From assembly GCF_003096635.1 (NCBI RefSeq), contig NZ_QEKV01000007.1:1-64000 (forward strand): a DNA stretch of 64,000 nucleotides. The letters are read 5' to 3'. Shown here piece by piece: positions 45,682 through 55,222 of the stretch. This DNA is from Ezakiella coagulans (GTDB taxonomy: Bacteria; Bacillota; Clostridia; Tissierellales; Peptoniphilaceae). Below the pieces are notes generated by a model. The model saw nothing but the letters and a program-made list of their open reading frames with translations, was not told the origin of the DNA and searched no databases. The translations under genes were made by a program, and so were the position numbers. Every line of letters starts with the position of its first letter. The first letter of the stretch is position 1.

Positions 45682-47391
45682 TTATATGTCATATTTAACT
45701 AGATATTTTTCAAAAGAGCTTACATTTAATGAAAATAATATACATCCAATTAGAATAAGCACAATAGGAATCGAAAGAAGTACAGACGGCAGTTGTAAAA
45801 TATTGATAATTTTATTTTGTAAAAGCCTTGAAATCACAAAGTAGAATGCAAATCCCAATGCAAATAATGATAGCGTGAGTTTTAAAACATTCATATTTTG
45901 TTTGATTGCATGTTGCGGCGTGTCCCATTTTAGCTTAGGACTTCTTATATCAAAGAAGAGTCCTAAGTTTGAAATAAAAAATGAGGCGAGCACGAATCCC
46001 AATAACCCCAAAATCATCAGATAAAAATATTTTCCTAGTGCAATCATAAGAACTATAAAAATCGGAGTCTGTGCAATAATTTTTAGAAGTGTTGATGCAA
46101 CGATGCGTCCCTTTATTTGGTCTTTTGAATTTATCGGAAGCGATTTTAGAAGTCTTATGTTTTTTCCTTCTCTTGAAATCGATGTTGCAGATGGATCGTT
46201 TGAGATTCCTGAAATCAATGCAAGTGCGAATCCAACAAGAAAAACGATAACAATTGTTAATAAAAACTCTTTTGATATAAATGGATATATTTTTTCATGT
46301 AGCTTGGAAATAAGAGAAAGGACCCCACCGTTTGCACCCATATCCTCTTTGGCAGCATTTAAAAATCCAATCACGAAAATGATTATCACGAATACGCCGG
46401 TGAACATTGTATTAAAAAGATAAATCGGTGTTTTAATAATATCAACCATTTCTTTTTTTGCAATTGTAAATGTAACAGATGTTGATTTAACTTTTGCAAT
46501 ATTTACTTTTTTCTTTTTGTTCGGGCTAACACGATTTTGTTGGAAGCCTTTTAAAAACGGCTTAACCATAAGGTTCGACGTTAAATAGAAGAGGACTGCA
46601 CACAATCCGACAAGTATTATAAGTGATAAAATGCTGACACTTTCACCGATAAGTCCTATTGATTTTTGAAACAAGTTATCAAAAGGGAATAGGTACTTGA
46701 AAATGTTTTTTGCTTTATCAAAAGCGATGTTGAAATTTTCTTCGGAGCTAAGTTTTGGAATCACCATTTGATAAAATACAAAAAATACTAAACCCAATAA
46801 AAGAGAAATAAATTGAAATTTGTTTTTTAGGTTTGGAATTTTTGTTATATATTGCATTATAAAAATCGTCACAAGAGAAATAATTGAAGTGATAATTAAT
46901 GGTATTGCAATGGAACCTATTATAAAAAACAAATAATACAAAATACCAGAATTTTTTAGAAGACCATATTTTATTGCTGCGGGATATGAGATAAAAAGAT
47001 AAACAATAAAATTTGTCGTACTCATAGAAACTATTTTTGCAGCAATAATGTCCTTTATCTTTATCGGGAGTCTTGTCAAGATTTTTATGTCGTCGCTGAA
47101 AAAGAAATTACTCATCGAGGACGCAAGCGTAAATATTATAGAAAAAAATGTTGCGGCAACCATAGTTCCTTTGACAATATCTTCAGGTTTTACTCCGGTT
47201 GACTTAAAAGCGGGAAGTACAACGCTGTAATTTATTATGGAAGCATAAGCCAAAATTACAAGTAGTCCAATCACATTTTTCAATCTTTCTTTAAGAGGTT
47301 TTTGTGATCTTGATGGATGAATTATGTTGTCGATAAAAGAAAATTGCAAATAAAAATCCTTTTTTATTAAAAGTAAAAGTTTATTTTTCAT
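45682..47391 (-). CDS. ABC-2 type exporter permease
   Basis: A 569-residue polytopic membrane protein with about 12-14 hydrophobic segments in two halves and a hydrophilic stretch (about 275-310, containing NKKKKVNIAKVKS) between them. SSMSNFFFSDDIKILTRLPIK near residue 95 and GISNDPSATSISREGKNIRLLKSLPI near 400 are paired conserved loops typical of this exporter class. The substrate cannot be read. It overlaps the ATPase gene by 11 bases. Confidence 0.85.
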   Translation of the reverse strand: MKNKLLLLIKKDFYLQFSFIDNIIHPSRSQKPLKERLKNVIGLLVILAYASIINYSVVLPAFKSTGVKPEDIVKGTMVAATFFSIIFTLASSMSNFFFSDDIKILTRLPIKIKDIIAAKIVSMSTTNFIVYLFISYPAAIKYGLLKNSGILYYLFFIIGSIAIPLIITSIISLVTIFIMQYITKIPNLKNKFQFISLLLGLVFFVFYQMVIPKLSSEENFNIAFDKAKNIFKYLFPFDNLFQKSIGLIGESVSILSLIILVGLCAVLFYLTSNLMVKPFLKGFQQNRVSPNKKKKVNIAKVKSTSVTFTIAKKEMVDIIKTPIYLFNTMFTGVFVIIIFVIGFLNAAKEDMGANGGVLSLISKLHEKIYPFISKEFLLTIVIVFLVGFALALISGISNDPSATSISREGKNIRLLKSLPINSKDQIKGRIVASTLLKIIAQTPIFIVLMIALGKYFYLMILGLLGFVLASFFISNLGLFFDIRSPKLKWDTPQHAIKQNMNVLKLTLSLFALGFAFYFVISRLLQNKIINILQLPSVLLSIPIVLILIGCILFSLNVSSFEKYLVKYDI

Positions 47392-48106
47392 CGTCTGTCA
47401 ACTCCAAGAAAATCTTTTCGAGACTTCCGTCTTCTCCCATTTTTTGTTTTATAGAACCGAAAGTACCGCTAACAACAAGTCTTCCTTTGTTTATAATTGC
47501 AATCTCGTCGCAAATATTTTCCGCAACTTCCATAACGTGTGTGGAGAAGAAGACGGTTTTATCATTGTCAGCCATTTCTCTCATTATCTCTTTCAGTCTG
47601 AAACTGCTTTTGGCATCAAGACCCACCATAGGCTCGTCAAGAATAAAAACTTCCGGCTCAGTGATTAGAGCAGAGATTATTATAATTTTTTGTTGCATAC
47701 CGTGAGAGTATGAAGAAATTTCAGAACCTAGATTGTCTGTCATTTCAAATATTTCAGAGTATTTTTTAATGTTTTCAACTCTCTTGTTTTCGTCTATCTC
47801 ATAAACGTCGGCAATAAAGTTTAAAAACTGTATGCCGGACATCTTGTCGTATGCGGTAGGAGTGTCTGAAACATATGCAAATTGTTTTTTTGATTCGTAT
47901 GGATATTTTTCTACATCGATACCGTTAATAAGAATAGAGCCTGATGTAATTGAAAGGGCATTTGTAATCATATTGATGGTGGTTGATTTACCGGCACCAT
48001 TCGGTCCTAAAAATCCGTAAATTTTTCCACTTGGTATAGTTAGATTAATGTCGTCAACAACGGTGTTTTTGCCAAATTTTTTAGTTAAGTTTTTTAATTC
48101 AATCAT
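47381..48106 (-). CDS. ABC transporter ATP-binding protein
   Basis: A 241-residue ATPase energising the following permease. Walker A GPNGAGKSTT, Q loop KQFAYVSDTP, signature SYSHGMQQK (LSGGQ variant), Walker B VFILDEPMVGLD, H loop STHVME. This is the DrrA/CcmA-like class used with ABC-2 permeases for export of drugs, peptides or lipids. AAGGAG precedes the ATG. The two genes form their own operon downstream of ppdK on the minus strand. Confidence 0.93.
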   Translation of the reverse strand: MIELKNLTKKFGKNTVVDDINLTIPSGKIYGFLGPNGAGKSTTINMITNALSITSGSILINGIDVEKYPYESKKQFAYVSDTPTAYDKMSGIQFLNFIADVYEIDENKRVENIKKYSEIFEMTDNLGSEISSYSHGMQQKIIIISALITEPEVFILDEPMVGLDAKSSFRLKEIMREMADNDKTVFFSTHVMEVAENICDEIAIINKGRLVVSGTFGSIKQKMGEDGSLEKIFLELTDDEK

Positions 48107-48122
48107 TTTATCTCCTTATTAT

Positions 48123-48162
48123 ATAACAAAAGGATAAATTGTAGAATTTATCCTTTTGTTAT
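48123..48162 (-). terminator. Terminator after ppdK (perfect 18-bp stem)
   Basis: Arms 48123-48140 and 48145-48162 pair perfectly around GTAG. In the minus direction it follows ppdK and ends in TTTTGTTATAT before the ABC operon. A minus-strand TATAAT (48123-48118) overlaps its foot. Confidence 0.75.
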
Positions 48163-48184
48163 AGCTTTTTTAGTTTTAATAAAC

Positions 48185-50821
48185 TTATTTATCTCTTTCT
48201 TCGAACTTGTGTTCAATCACAGCTTGAGCAGCAGCCAATCTTGCGATTGGAACTCTGTATGGTGAGCAACTTACATAATCAAGGTTGATTTCATCACAGA
48301 ATTTAATTGAATCAGGATCTCCGCCGGCTTCACCGCAAACACCGATATGAATGTTCGGGTTGGCTTTTCTTCCAAGAGTTGTAGCCATGTCTAAAAGTTT
48401 GCCAACACCATTTATATCAAGTGATTCAAAAGGCGAGACCTTGAAGATTTTTTTGTCTAAATATTCGTTGATGAATTTTCCATAGTCGTCTCTTGAATAA
48501 CCGAAGACCATTTGAGTCATATCGTTGGTTCCAAAACTGAAAAAGTCTGCTTCAGTTGCAATTTCATCAGCAAGAAGAGCTGCACGAGGAACTTCGATCA
48601 TTGTTCCGATTTCATAGTGAATTTCTTCACCTTTTTCTTCAAAGACTGTATTTATTTCTTCAAGAATTTCAGATTTTACATATTTCAATTCTTTGAGTTC
48701 GCCGATTAGCGGAATCATAATTTGAGGTTTAACAGTTTTTCCTTCCGCACTTACTTCAAGAGCAGCTTCAATTATTGCTCTTGCTTGCATTCTGTAAATT
48801 TCAGGATAGGTGACGGCAAGTCTACAACCTCTGTGTCCAAGCATCGGGTTGAATTCCTTTAATTCTTCGATTCTTGTTCTTAAAACTTCTTCATCAATTT
48901 CCATATCTTTAGCAATTGATTTAATATCGTCGTCTTTTACCGGCAAGAATTCGTGAAGCGGTGGATCGAGAAGTCTTACAGTAACAGGAAGACCGTCCAT
49001 TGCTTCAAAAATTCCTTTGAAGTCTTCTTTTTGGTATGGAAGAAGTTTTGCTAAATATTTTTCTCTTTCTTCCTTCGTGTCGGCGAGAATCATCTTACGA
49101 ACATTTTTGATTCTAGCTTCATCGAAGAACATATGTTCAGTTCTTGTAAGACCGATTCCTTCTGCACCGAATTCTCTTGCGGTTTTTGCGTCTTTCGGCG
49201 TGTCGGCATTTGTAAGAACACCAAGTTTTCTTACTTCATCTGCCCATGACATAAATTTTCCAAAGTTTCCGGTTAGGGAAGGTTCAATCTTTTTAATGTC
49301 GCCTAAATATACAGTACCTGTTGTACCGTCTATAGAAATTATATCTCCTTCTTTGAGATCTCCATTTTTACCTTTAATAATTTTTTTATTTTCTTCGACT
49401 CTGAGTTCACTTGTTCCGGCAACACAGCACTTACCCATACCTCTTGCAACAACAGCTGCGTGAGAAGTCATACCTCCGCGTGCAGTTAAGATACCTTCAG
49501 CTAAAACCATACCGTCGATATCTTCAGGAGAAGTTTCTTCTCTGACAAGAATAGTTTTGATTCCGGCTTCATGTTTTTCTCGTACAGCTTCAGGAGTAAA
49601 TACGATTTCACCGGATGCAGCACCTGGACTTGCTGGAAGACCCTTTGCATAAGGAACCTTGTCCTTTAATTCAGCTGGGTCAAACTGATAGTGCATAAGT
49701 TGATTTAAACTGTTCGGTTCAAGTTTCATCAAAGCTTCTTCTTTTGTGATAAGACCTTCTTCATACATATCTACTGCAATGTTTAAAGCTGCTCTTGCGG
49801 TTCTCTTACCATTTCTGCATTGTAAGAAGTATAATTTGCCGTCTTCAATTGTAAATTCAACATCTTGCATATCTTTATAATGTTTTTCAAGATTTTCAAT
49901 AATGTCGAGAAATTGGTCATATACGTTTTTATTTGTATCTTCAAGTTGTGAAATACTTTGCGGAGTTCTTACACCTGAAACAACGTCTTCACCTTGAGCG
50001 TTCATAAGGAATTCGCCGAATAATTTGTTTTCACCGTCTGACGGGCTTCTTGAGAAGCAAACGCCTGTTCCTGAATTATCTCCCATATTACCGAAGACCA
50101 TTGATTGAATGTTTACAGCAGTTCCTAGATTGTCGTCAATTTTGTGGAGTCTTCTGTAAGTCTTTGCTCTCGGATTCATCCATGAATCAAAAACAGCTTT
50201 GATTGCGATTTCAAGTTGTTTTTTTGGATCTGTAGGGAAGTCATCCTTGATGTATTCCTTATATTTTTCTTTATATCTTTTAACTGTTTCTTTAAGGCCT
50301 TCAACTGAGACTTCTTGGTCACTGTTGACACCTTCTTTTTTCTTTATATCATTAAATATGTCGTCAAATTCATATTTTGGGATACTCATTGCAACATCGG
50401 AAAACATTTGAATGAATCTTCTGTAGCTGTCCCAAGCAAATCTTTCGTTTGATGATTTTTTTACGAGGCCTTCAACGGTTTCGTCATTTAAACCTAAATT
50501 TAAAATTGTATCCATCATTCCCGGCATAGAAAAAACTGCGCCACTTCTTACGGAGAATAGGAGTGGATTTTCATTATCCCCGAATTTCTTTTCGATCTTA
50601 GTTTCGACTTCAGCAATCCTTTTTGTAACTTCTTCCATTAAACCTTCCGGAAGATTTTCGTCATTATTATAAAATGCTGTGCATGCTTCGGTTGAAATTG
50701 TAAATCCCGGGGGTACAGGAATCCCCAAATTTGTCATTTCACATAAATTTGCACCCTTGCCGCCAAGCAGTGAGCGCATCTTTGCATTACCTTCTTCGAA
50801 ACTGTAAGTAAACTTGTTCAT
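48185..50821 (-). CDS. ppdK: Pyruvate, phosphate dikinase
   Basis: An 878-residue enzyme interconverting PEP, AMP and PPi with pyruvate, ATP and phosphate. The N-terminal ATP-grasp has GGKGANLCEM and FSVRSGAVFSMPGMMDT; the phospho-histidine is in GGMTSHAAVVARGMG near residue 455; the C-terminal PEP barrel ends with GVCGEAGGD. Length is normal. GGAGG lies upstream. It starts nine bases after a half-length DUF299 gene, the family that regulates PPDK, so the pair forms an operon. In anaerobes the enzyme can run in the glycolytic, ATP-saving direction. Confidence 0.97.
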   Translation of the reverse strand: MNKFTYSFEEGNAKMRSLLGGKGANLCEMTNLGIPVPPGFTISTEACTAFYNNDENLPEGLMEEVTKRIAEVETKIEKKFGDNENPLLFSVRSGAVFSMPGMMDTILNLGLNDETVEGLVKKSSNERFAWDSYRRFIQMFSDVAMSIPKYEFDDIFNDIKKKEGVNSDQEVSVEGLKETVKRYKEKYKEYIKDDFPTDPKKQLEIAIKAVFDSWMNPRAKTYRRLHKIDDNLGTAVNIQSMVFGNMGDNSGTGVCFSRSPSDGENKLFGEFLMNAQGEDVVSGVRTPQSISQLEDTNKNVYDQFLDIIENLEKHYKDMQDVEFTIEDGKLYFLQCRNGKRTARAALNIAVDMYEEGLITKEEALMKLEPNSLNQLMHYQFDPAELKDKVPYAKGLPASPGAASGEIVFTPEAVREKHEAGIKTILVREETSPEDIDGMVLAEGILTARGGMTSHAAVVARGMGKCCVAGTSELRVEENKKIIKGKNGDLKEGDIISIDGTTGTVYLGDIKKIEPSLTGNFGKFMSWADEVRKLGVLTNADTPKDAKTAREFGAEGIGLTRTEHMFFDEARIKNVRKMILADTKEEREKYLAKLLPYQKEDFKGIFEAMDGLPVTVRLLDPPLHEFLPVKDDDIKSIAKDMEIDEEVLRTRIEELKEFNPMLGHRGCRLAVTYPEIYRMQARAIIEAALEVSAEGKTVKPQIMIPLIGELKELKYVKSEILEEINTVFEEKGEEIHYEIGTMIEVPRAALLADEIATEADFFSFGTNDMTQMVFGYSRDDYGKFINEYLDKKIFKVSPFESLDINGVGKLLDMATTLGRKANPNIHIGVCGEAGGDPDSIKFCDEINLDYVSCSPYRVPIARLAAAQAVIEHKFEERDK

Positions 50822-50830
50822 GTTTCCTCC

Positions 50831-51268
50831 TCATCTACTAATTCTTTTAGAAATAAAAACCGTTGCTTCTTCAATTGCCATCTTATCTAAATCTATAATT
50901 GGTATTCGAAGCGTTTTATAAATATCATGGGCGTACATAAGCTCGTCAAATATTCTTTCTTCACTTGCGTAATTCGAACTGATACCAAGATTTTCTTCTC
51001 GTGACAATCTGTGTTTTCTGATTGACTCGACACTTCTTGTAAGACCGAAGGTTTTTTCCCTTGGTAGAGACTTAAACATTTCTGTTAAATTTGCCTCTGG
51101 TACAAGTGGAATATTACAAACTTTTAAATCAAAATAGCCCATATAAAATGAAAGTGGTGTTTTACCAACCCTCGATGGACCAAGCAATATTACGTCCGCA
51201 TCATTCAAATCTGATAGGATTTTTCCGTCATCATAATTATGGCAAAAATCAATATTTTTATAATCCAT
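50831..51268 (-). CDS. Half-length PPDK regulatory (DUF299) protein
   Basis: A 145-residue protein matching only the C-terminal half of the DUF299 kinase/pyrophosphorylase family (~270 residues) that phosphorylates and dephosphorylates PPDK. Seen: the P-loop LLGPSRVGKTPLS, then VCNIPLVPEANL, FGLTRSVESIRKHR and IIDLDKMAIEEAT. The start is ATG 51268 after GAGAGGTGA. The normal N-terminal ~125 residues are absent, and the 155 bases to lepB hold only promoters, so they are not hidden in another frame. It lies directly upstream of ppdK, supporting a role in its control. Confidence 0.85.
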   Translation of the reverse strand: MDYKNIDFCHNYDDGKILSDLNDADVILLGPSRVGKTPLSFYMGYFDLKVCNIPLVPEANLTEMFKSLPREKTFGLTRSVESIRKHRLSREENLGISSNYASEERIFDELMYAHDIYKTLRIPIIDLDKMAIEEATVFISKRISR

Positions 51269-51290
51269 CGTTTCACCTCTCACTCGTTTT

Positions 51291-51319
51291 ATTATACCAC
51301 ATATATATTTTTTTTTAAA
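51291..51319 (-). promoter_or_regulatory. Promoter of the DUF299-ppdK operon
   Basis: On the minus strand: TTTAAA (51319-51314), 17 bases, TATAAT (51296-51291). Confidence 0.6.
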
Positions 51320-51372
51320 GATTATAGCTCGTTTATTTTTCTTTGATGAAGCAATAAAAATACTGGTTTTCC

Positions 51373-51401
51373 TTGAAGTTTAAATAATTAAATGGTATAA
51401 T
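51373..51401 (+). promoter_or_regulatory. Promoter of lepB
   Basis: TTGAAG (51373-51378), 17 bases, TATAAT (51396-51401). Divergent from the ppdK-side promoter. Confidence 0.65.
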
Positions 51402-51423
51402 TAAACGGATAGAGGTGTAAAAT

Positions 51424-52086
51424 ATGAACGATGATAAAAATGAATTAATCGAAAATAATGATAAAAAATTAATCGAAAATAAAGATGCTTCGGAAGAAGT
51501 CTTAGAGCCAATCGAAGATGGCGATGAAGCTTTTGAAGATGCAGATGAGCAAAATAAAACAAAAAGGATAAAAAAAGAAGTGATTGAATGGATAAAAAGT
51601 TTGGCATCGGCTGCAATCATAGCAATTTTAATTGTAAAATTTGTTTTTGCATTCACGGTTGTTGACGGAAAAAGCATGATGCCTACTTTGCACAATAGAG
51701 ACAGGCTTATTGAGCTTAAACTTGATAAATTGTTTAGAAGTTTTAAACGCGGAGACATTGTTGTTTTAAAAGATGAGGTTAAAACAGACGGCAATTACTA
51801 TGTAAAAAGAGTTGTAGGTCTTCCGGGCGAACATATTGAAATAGAAAACGGAAGTGTTTTTATTGACGGCGAACTCATTGACGAGCCGTATATTGAAACC
51901 GGAATTTATACTGAAGGAAATGTTTCGATTGATTTATCGGATGAAGAATATTTTGTTATGGGAGACAATCGCCTTCCACTTGCTAGTAGAGATTCTAGAG
52001 CATTTGGACCGGTAAATAAAAAAAGCATAGGTGGAAGATGCGTTTTTAGAGTTTTCCCATTTGATAGAATTGGAAAGTTGAGGTAG
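51424..52086 (+). CDS. lepB: Signal peptidase I
   Basis: A 220-residue membrane protease that removes signal peptides. It has an unusually long acidic N-terminal tail (about 1-50, rich in Asp/Glu), one membrane helix (about 57-75), the catalytic Ser in GKSMMPTL, the catalytic Lys in YYVKRVVGLPGE, and the conserved MGDNR and SRDSRAFGPV blocks. It precedes lepA by six bases. The exported proteins in this window would be among its substrates. Confidence 0.94.
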   Translation: MNDDKNELIENNDKKLIENKDASEEVLEPIEDGDEAFEDADEQNKTKRIKKEVIEWIKSLASAAIIAILIVKFVFAFTVVDGKSMMPTLHNRDRLIELKLDKLFRSFKRGDIVVLKDEVKTDGNYYVKRVVGLPGEHIEIENGSVFIDGELIDEPYIETGIYTEGNVSIDLSDEEYFVMGDNRLPLASRDSRAFGPVNKKSIGGRCVFRVFPFDRIGKLR

Positions 52087-52092
52087 TTATTT

Positions 52093-53895
52093 ATGAAAAA
52101 AGAGCATATAAGAAATTTCTCTATCATTGCTCATATAGACCACGGTAAGAGCACTCTCGCAGATAGACTTTTGGAAGCTACCAATACAGTTGAACTAAGA
52201 GATATGAGAGAGCAAACTTTGGACAGTATGGACCTTGAAAGAGAAAGAGGCATAACAATAAAGCTTAAAGCGGTAAGACTTTTATATACAGCTGACGATG
52301 GTAAAAAATATACATTAAATTTGATTGATACCCCGGGCCACGTTGACTTCAACTACGAAGTTTCACGTTCACTTGCCGCATGTGAAGGAGCTGTTTTGGT
52401 TGTAGATGCAACACAAGGTGTTGAAGCTCAAACTTTGGGAAATGTTTATCTTGCACTCGATCAAGATCTTGAGATACTTCCGGTTATAAATAAAATGGAT
52501 CTGCCTAGTGCAATGCCGGATGAGGTAAAACATGAAATTGAGGATGTAATCGGACTCGATGCTTCTGAAGCGCCGTTAATTTCCGCTAAGACAGGATTAA
52601 ATATTAAAGATGTTTTGGAATATATTGTAAAAAATGTTCCGGCACCTGAAGGAGATGATGATGCACCGCTAAAAGCACTCATATTCGACTCATACTATGA
52701 CCCGTATTTGGGAGTTGTGTGTTATGTAAGAGTCTTTGACGGAAGCATTAAAGCCGGAATGAATATTAAATTTATGTCCACAAATCAGGAATTCGAAGTT
52801 ACCGAAGTTGGTGTAAATATAACACACATGCTAAAAGTTGATGAGCTTAAAGCAGGAGACGTAGGATATTTCACAGCTTCTGTAAAAGAGGTCAAGGACG
52901 CAAGAGTGGGTGACACTGTTACAGATGCGTCTAGACCTACAAAAGAACGTCTTCCGGGATACAAGGCAGTAGTTCCGATGGTGTATTGCGGGATTTATCC
53001 ATCAGAAGGCGAGGACTACAACACTGTTAGAGAAGCTTTGGAAAAATTAAAAGTTAACGATGCGTCCCTAACATTCGAACCGGAAACATCGAAAGCTTTG
53101 GGCTTCGGTTTTAGATGTGGATTCTTAGGACTATTACACATGGAAATAATTCAAGAAAGACTTGACAGGGAGTTTGACTTAAATATTATTGCTACAGCAC
53201 CATCGGTAATTTATAGAGTTCACAAAACCGACGGGGAAGTACTTGAAATACAAAATCCTACAAATTTACCGTCGCAAGGAGAAATTGATTTTATCGAAGA
53301 ACCGATGGTTGATGCAAATATTATGGCACCAAAAGATTATGTTGGAAACATTATGGACATTTGTATCGAAAGAAGAGGACAATTTAAGAACATGGAATAT
53401 CTCGACGAAAGAAGAGTTGTTTTGCATTTTAGAATGCCTCTAAATGAAGTAATTTATGATTTCTTCGATGCACTTAAATCCAACACAAAAGGATATGCTT
53501 CGCTCGACTATGAACTTGCTGGATATGAACAAAGCGACCTAGTTAAACTCGACATTCTAATTAACGGAGAACTTGTTGATGCATTCAGTCTAATTGTTCA
53601 CGAATCAAAGGCATATTCAAGGGGACGCGATATTGCTGAAAGGCTTAAAGACGTAATTCCAAGACATCAATTTGCTGTTCCTATTCAAGCTGCAATCGGC
53701 TCGAAAATTATTGCAAGAGAAACAATTTCCGCACTAAGAAAAGACGTTCTTGCAAAATGTTACGGCGGAGATATTTCAAGAAAGAAGAAATTGCTTGAAA
53801 AACAAAAAGAAGGTAAAAAAAGAATGCGCTCTGTAGGAAATGTTGACGTTCCACAAGAAGCGTTCATGGAAGTGTTGAAATATAAGGAAAAGTAA
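52093..53895 (+). CDS. lepA: Elongation factor 4 (LepA)
   Basis: A 600-residue translational GTPase that acts on stalled or mistranslocated ribosomes. G motifs: [14 protein letters not shown], the switch block [24 protein letters not shown]. The LepA-specific C-terminal domain ends in [18 protein letters not shown]. Length is typical. Its stop overlaps the hemW start (TAATG), the common lepA-hemW order next to the hrcA operon in Firmicutes. Confidence 0.97.
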   Translation: MKKEHIRNFSIIAHIDHGKSTLADRLLEATNTVELRDMREQTLDSMDLERERGITIKLKAVRLLYTADDGKKYTLNLIDTPGHVDFNYEVSRSLAACEGAVLVVDATQGVEAQTLGNVYLALDQDLEILPVINKMDLPSAMPDEVKHEIEDVIGLDASEAPLISAKTGLNIKDVLEYIVKNVPAPEGDDDAPLKALIFDSYYDPYLGVVCYVRVFDGSIKAGMNIKFMSTNQEFEVTEVGVNITHMLKVDELKAGDVGYFTASVKEVKDARVGDTVTDASRPTKERLPGYKAVVPMVYCGIYPSEGEDYNTVREALEKLKVNDASLTFEPETSKALGFGFRCGFLGLLHMEIIQERLDREFDLNIIATAPSVIYRVHKTDGEVLEIQNPTNLPSQGEIDFIEEPMVDANIMAPKDYVGNIMDICIERRGQFKNMEYLDERRVVLHFRMPLNEVIYDFFDALKSNTKGYASLDYELAGYEQSDLVKLDILINGELVDAFSLIVHESKAYSRGRDIAERLKDVIPRHQFAVPIQAAIGSKIIARETISALRKDVLAKCYGGDISRKKKLLEKQKEGKKRMRSVGNVDVPQEAFMEVLKYKEK

Positions 53896-55025
53896 TGAAT
53901 TTAGGAATTTATATACACATACCGTTTTGTAAAAGTAAGTGCAGTTATTGTGACTTTTTAAGCTTTGTTCCTAAAAGTGAAGATGAAAAAAATAGATATG
54001 TGGATTATTTGATAAAGGAAATTGGTCTTTATTCAAAACTTTATGGAAAGAGGTGTGTCGACTCAATTTATTTTGGGGGCGGCACGCCTTCTTTAATTGG
54101 AACAAAGAATGTTAATAGAATTATGGAAGCGATATACAGTGGCTTTAATGTTTTAGATCATTCCGAAAATACGCTTGAGATAAATCCAGGAACAACTGAC
54201 GAGCACCTTTATAAAGAAATTTATAAAACCGGAATAAATAGGGCGAGTCTTGGACTACAAACGTCTGACGACAGAATTATAAAAACACTGAATAGAACCT
54301 CATCATTTAAAGATTTTTTAAAAGCGGTTAATGAATTGAAAGAGAGCGGTATAAAAAACATTTCTGCAGATTTGATGTTATCTCTTCCTGGAAATACAGA
54401 AGAGCGGGAGTTAAAAGATGCTAAGCTGATAAGTGAATTAGGAATAAATCATATTTCAGCATATAGTCTTATTGTGCATGAAAACACTCCAATTTATGAA
54501 GACATAAAAAACAAAAAACTAATTCTTCCGAGCGAAGATGAAGAAAGAAAGAGCTATCATGACCTTTCGAATTTCTTGAGTGAAATTGGATATGAAAGAT
54601 ATGAAATTTCGAATTTTGCTAAATCCGGTTTTGAGTCAAGACATAATAAAAAATATTGGAACCTTGATGAGTATCTTGCGTTTGGGATTGGGGCCTCCGC
54701 TTTTATAGAAGGGGAAAGAAGAAAGAATTTTTCAAACTTAAAATATTATTATGAAGCACTTGAAAGAAAAGAGTTACCATATAGAGTCGAATATGTTCTT
54801 GATTTAAGTGACAAGATGAGCGAATATTCTTTTTTAAATATAAGGACTAAAGATGGAATTTCTCTTGAGAAATTTAATGAGAGATTTAATAGAGAATTCT
54901 TTGATGTATTTAATTTAGAAAAACATTGTGATTCCGGACTTATAAAAATAGAAAAAGGTCATGTGGTTTTAACAGAAAAAGGAATGGATTTATCAAATCT
55001 TGTTGAGATTGATTTACTTTTATAA
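53895..55025 (+). CDS. hemW: HemW-like radical SAM protein
   Basis: A 376-residue radical SAM protein. The cluster motif is CKSKCSYC (CxxxCxxC); GGGTPSLI follows at the SAM site, and there is a C-terminal HemN-like domain. It is related to oxygen-independent coproporphyrinogen oxidase, but the hemW subgroup beside lepA is regarded as a haem chaperone. No haem genes are in the window. No terminator separates it clearly from the hrcA region. Confidence 0.92.
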   Translation: MNLGIYIHIPFCKSKCSYCDFLSFVPKSEDEKNRYVDYLIKEIGLYSKLYGKRCVDSIYFGGGTPSLIGTKNVNRIMEAIYSGFNVLDHSENTLEINPGTTDEHLYKEIYKTGINRASLGLQTSDDRIIKTLNRTSSFKDFLKAVNELKESGIKNISADLMLSLPGNTEERELKDAKLISELGINHISAYSLIVHENTPIYEDIKNKKLILPSEDEERKSYHDLSNFLSEIGYERYEISNFAKSGFESRHNKKYWNLDEYLAFGIGASAFIEGERRKNFSNLKYYYEALERKELPYRVEYVLDLSDKMSEYSFLNIRTKDGISLEKFNERFNREFFDVFNLEKHCDSGLIKIEKGHVVLTEKGMDLSNLVEIDLLL

Positions 55026-55065
55026 ATATGTTTTAAAATTAAAAATCAGGGTATAAGATTCATTG

Positions 55066-55092
55066 TTAGCACTCAAACCATATAAGTGCTAA
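55066..55092 (+). promoter_or_regulatory. CIRCE element 1 (HrcA operator)
   Basis: TTAGCACTC, nine bases, AAGTGCTAA: one mismatch to the consensus TTAGCACTC-N9-GAGTGCTAA. A TATAAG box at 55052-55057 lies just upstream, so it would cover the transcription start. Confidence 0.9.
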
Positions 55093-55175
55093 TTCATAAA
55101 AAATTATAATAAAAAATTTATAGATTACAGTTTAATTATGATTAAATGAAAATTATATGGGTATATATTTAATAG

Positions 55176-55202
55176 TTAGCACTCACAACATAAGATTGCT
55201 AA
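55176..55202 (+). promoter_or_regulatory. CIRCE element 2 (HrcA operator)
   Basis: TTAGCACTC, nine bases, GATTGCTAA: one mismatch in the right arm. It lies 20 bases before the hrcA start codon and 110 bases after CIRCE 1. Confidence 0.88.
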
Positions 55203-55222
55203 TAAAAAGTGGGAGGTGTAAA

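Noticed and set aside
51284-51423. Missing N-terminal half of the DUF299 protein hidden upstream by frameshift or UGA readthrough
   Set aside because: The interval holds two divergent promoters and is too short for ~125 residues before lepB.
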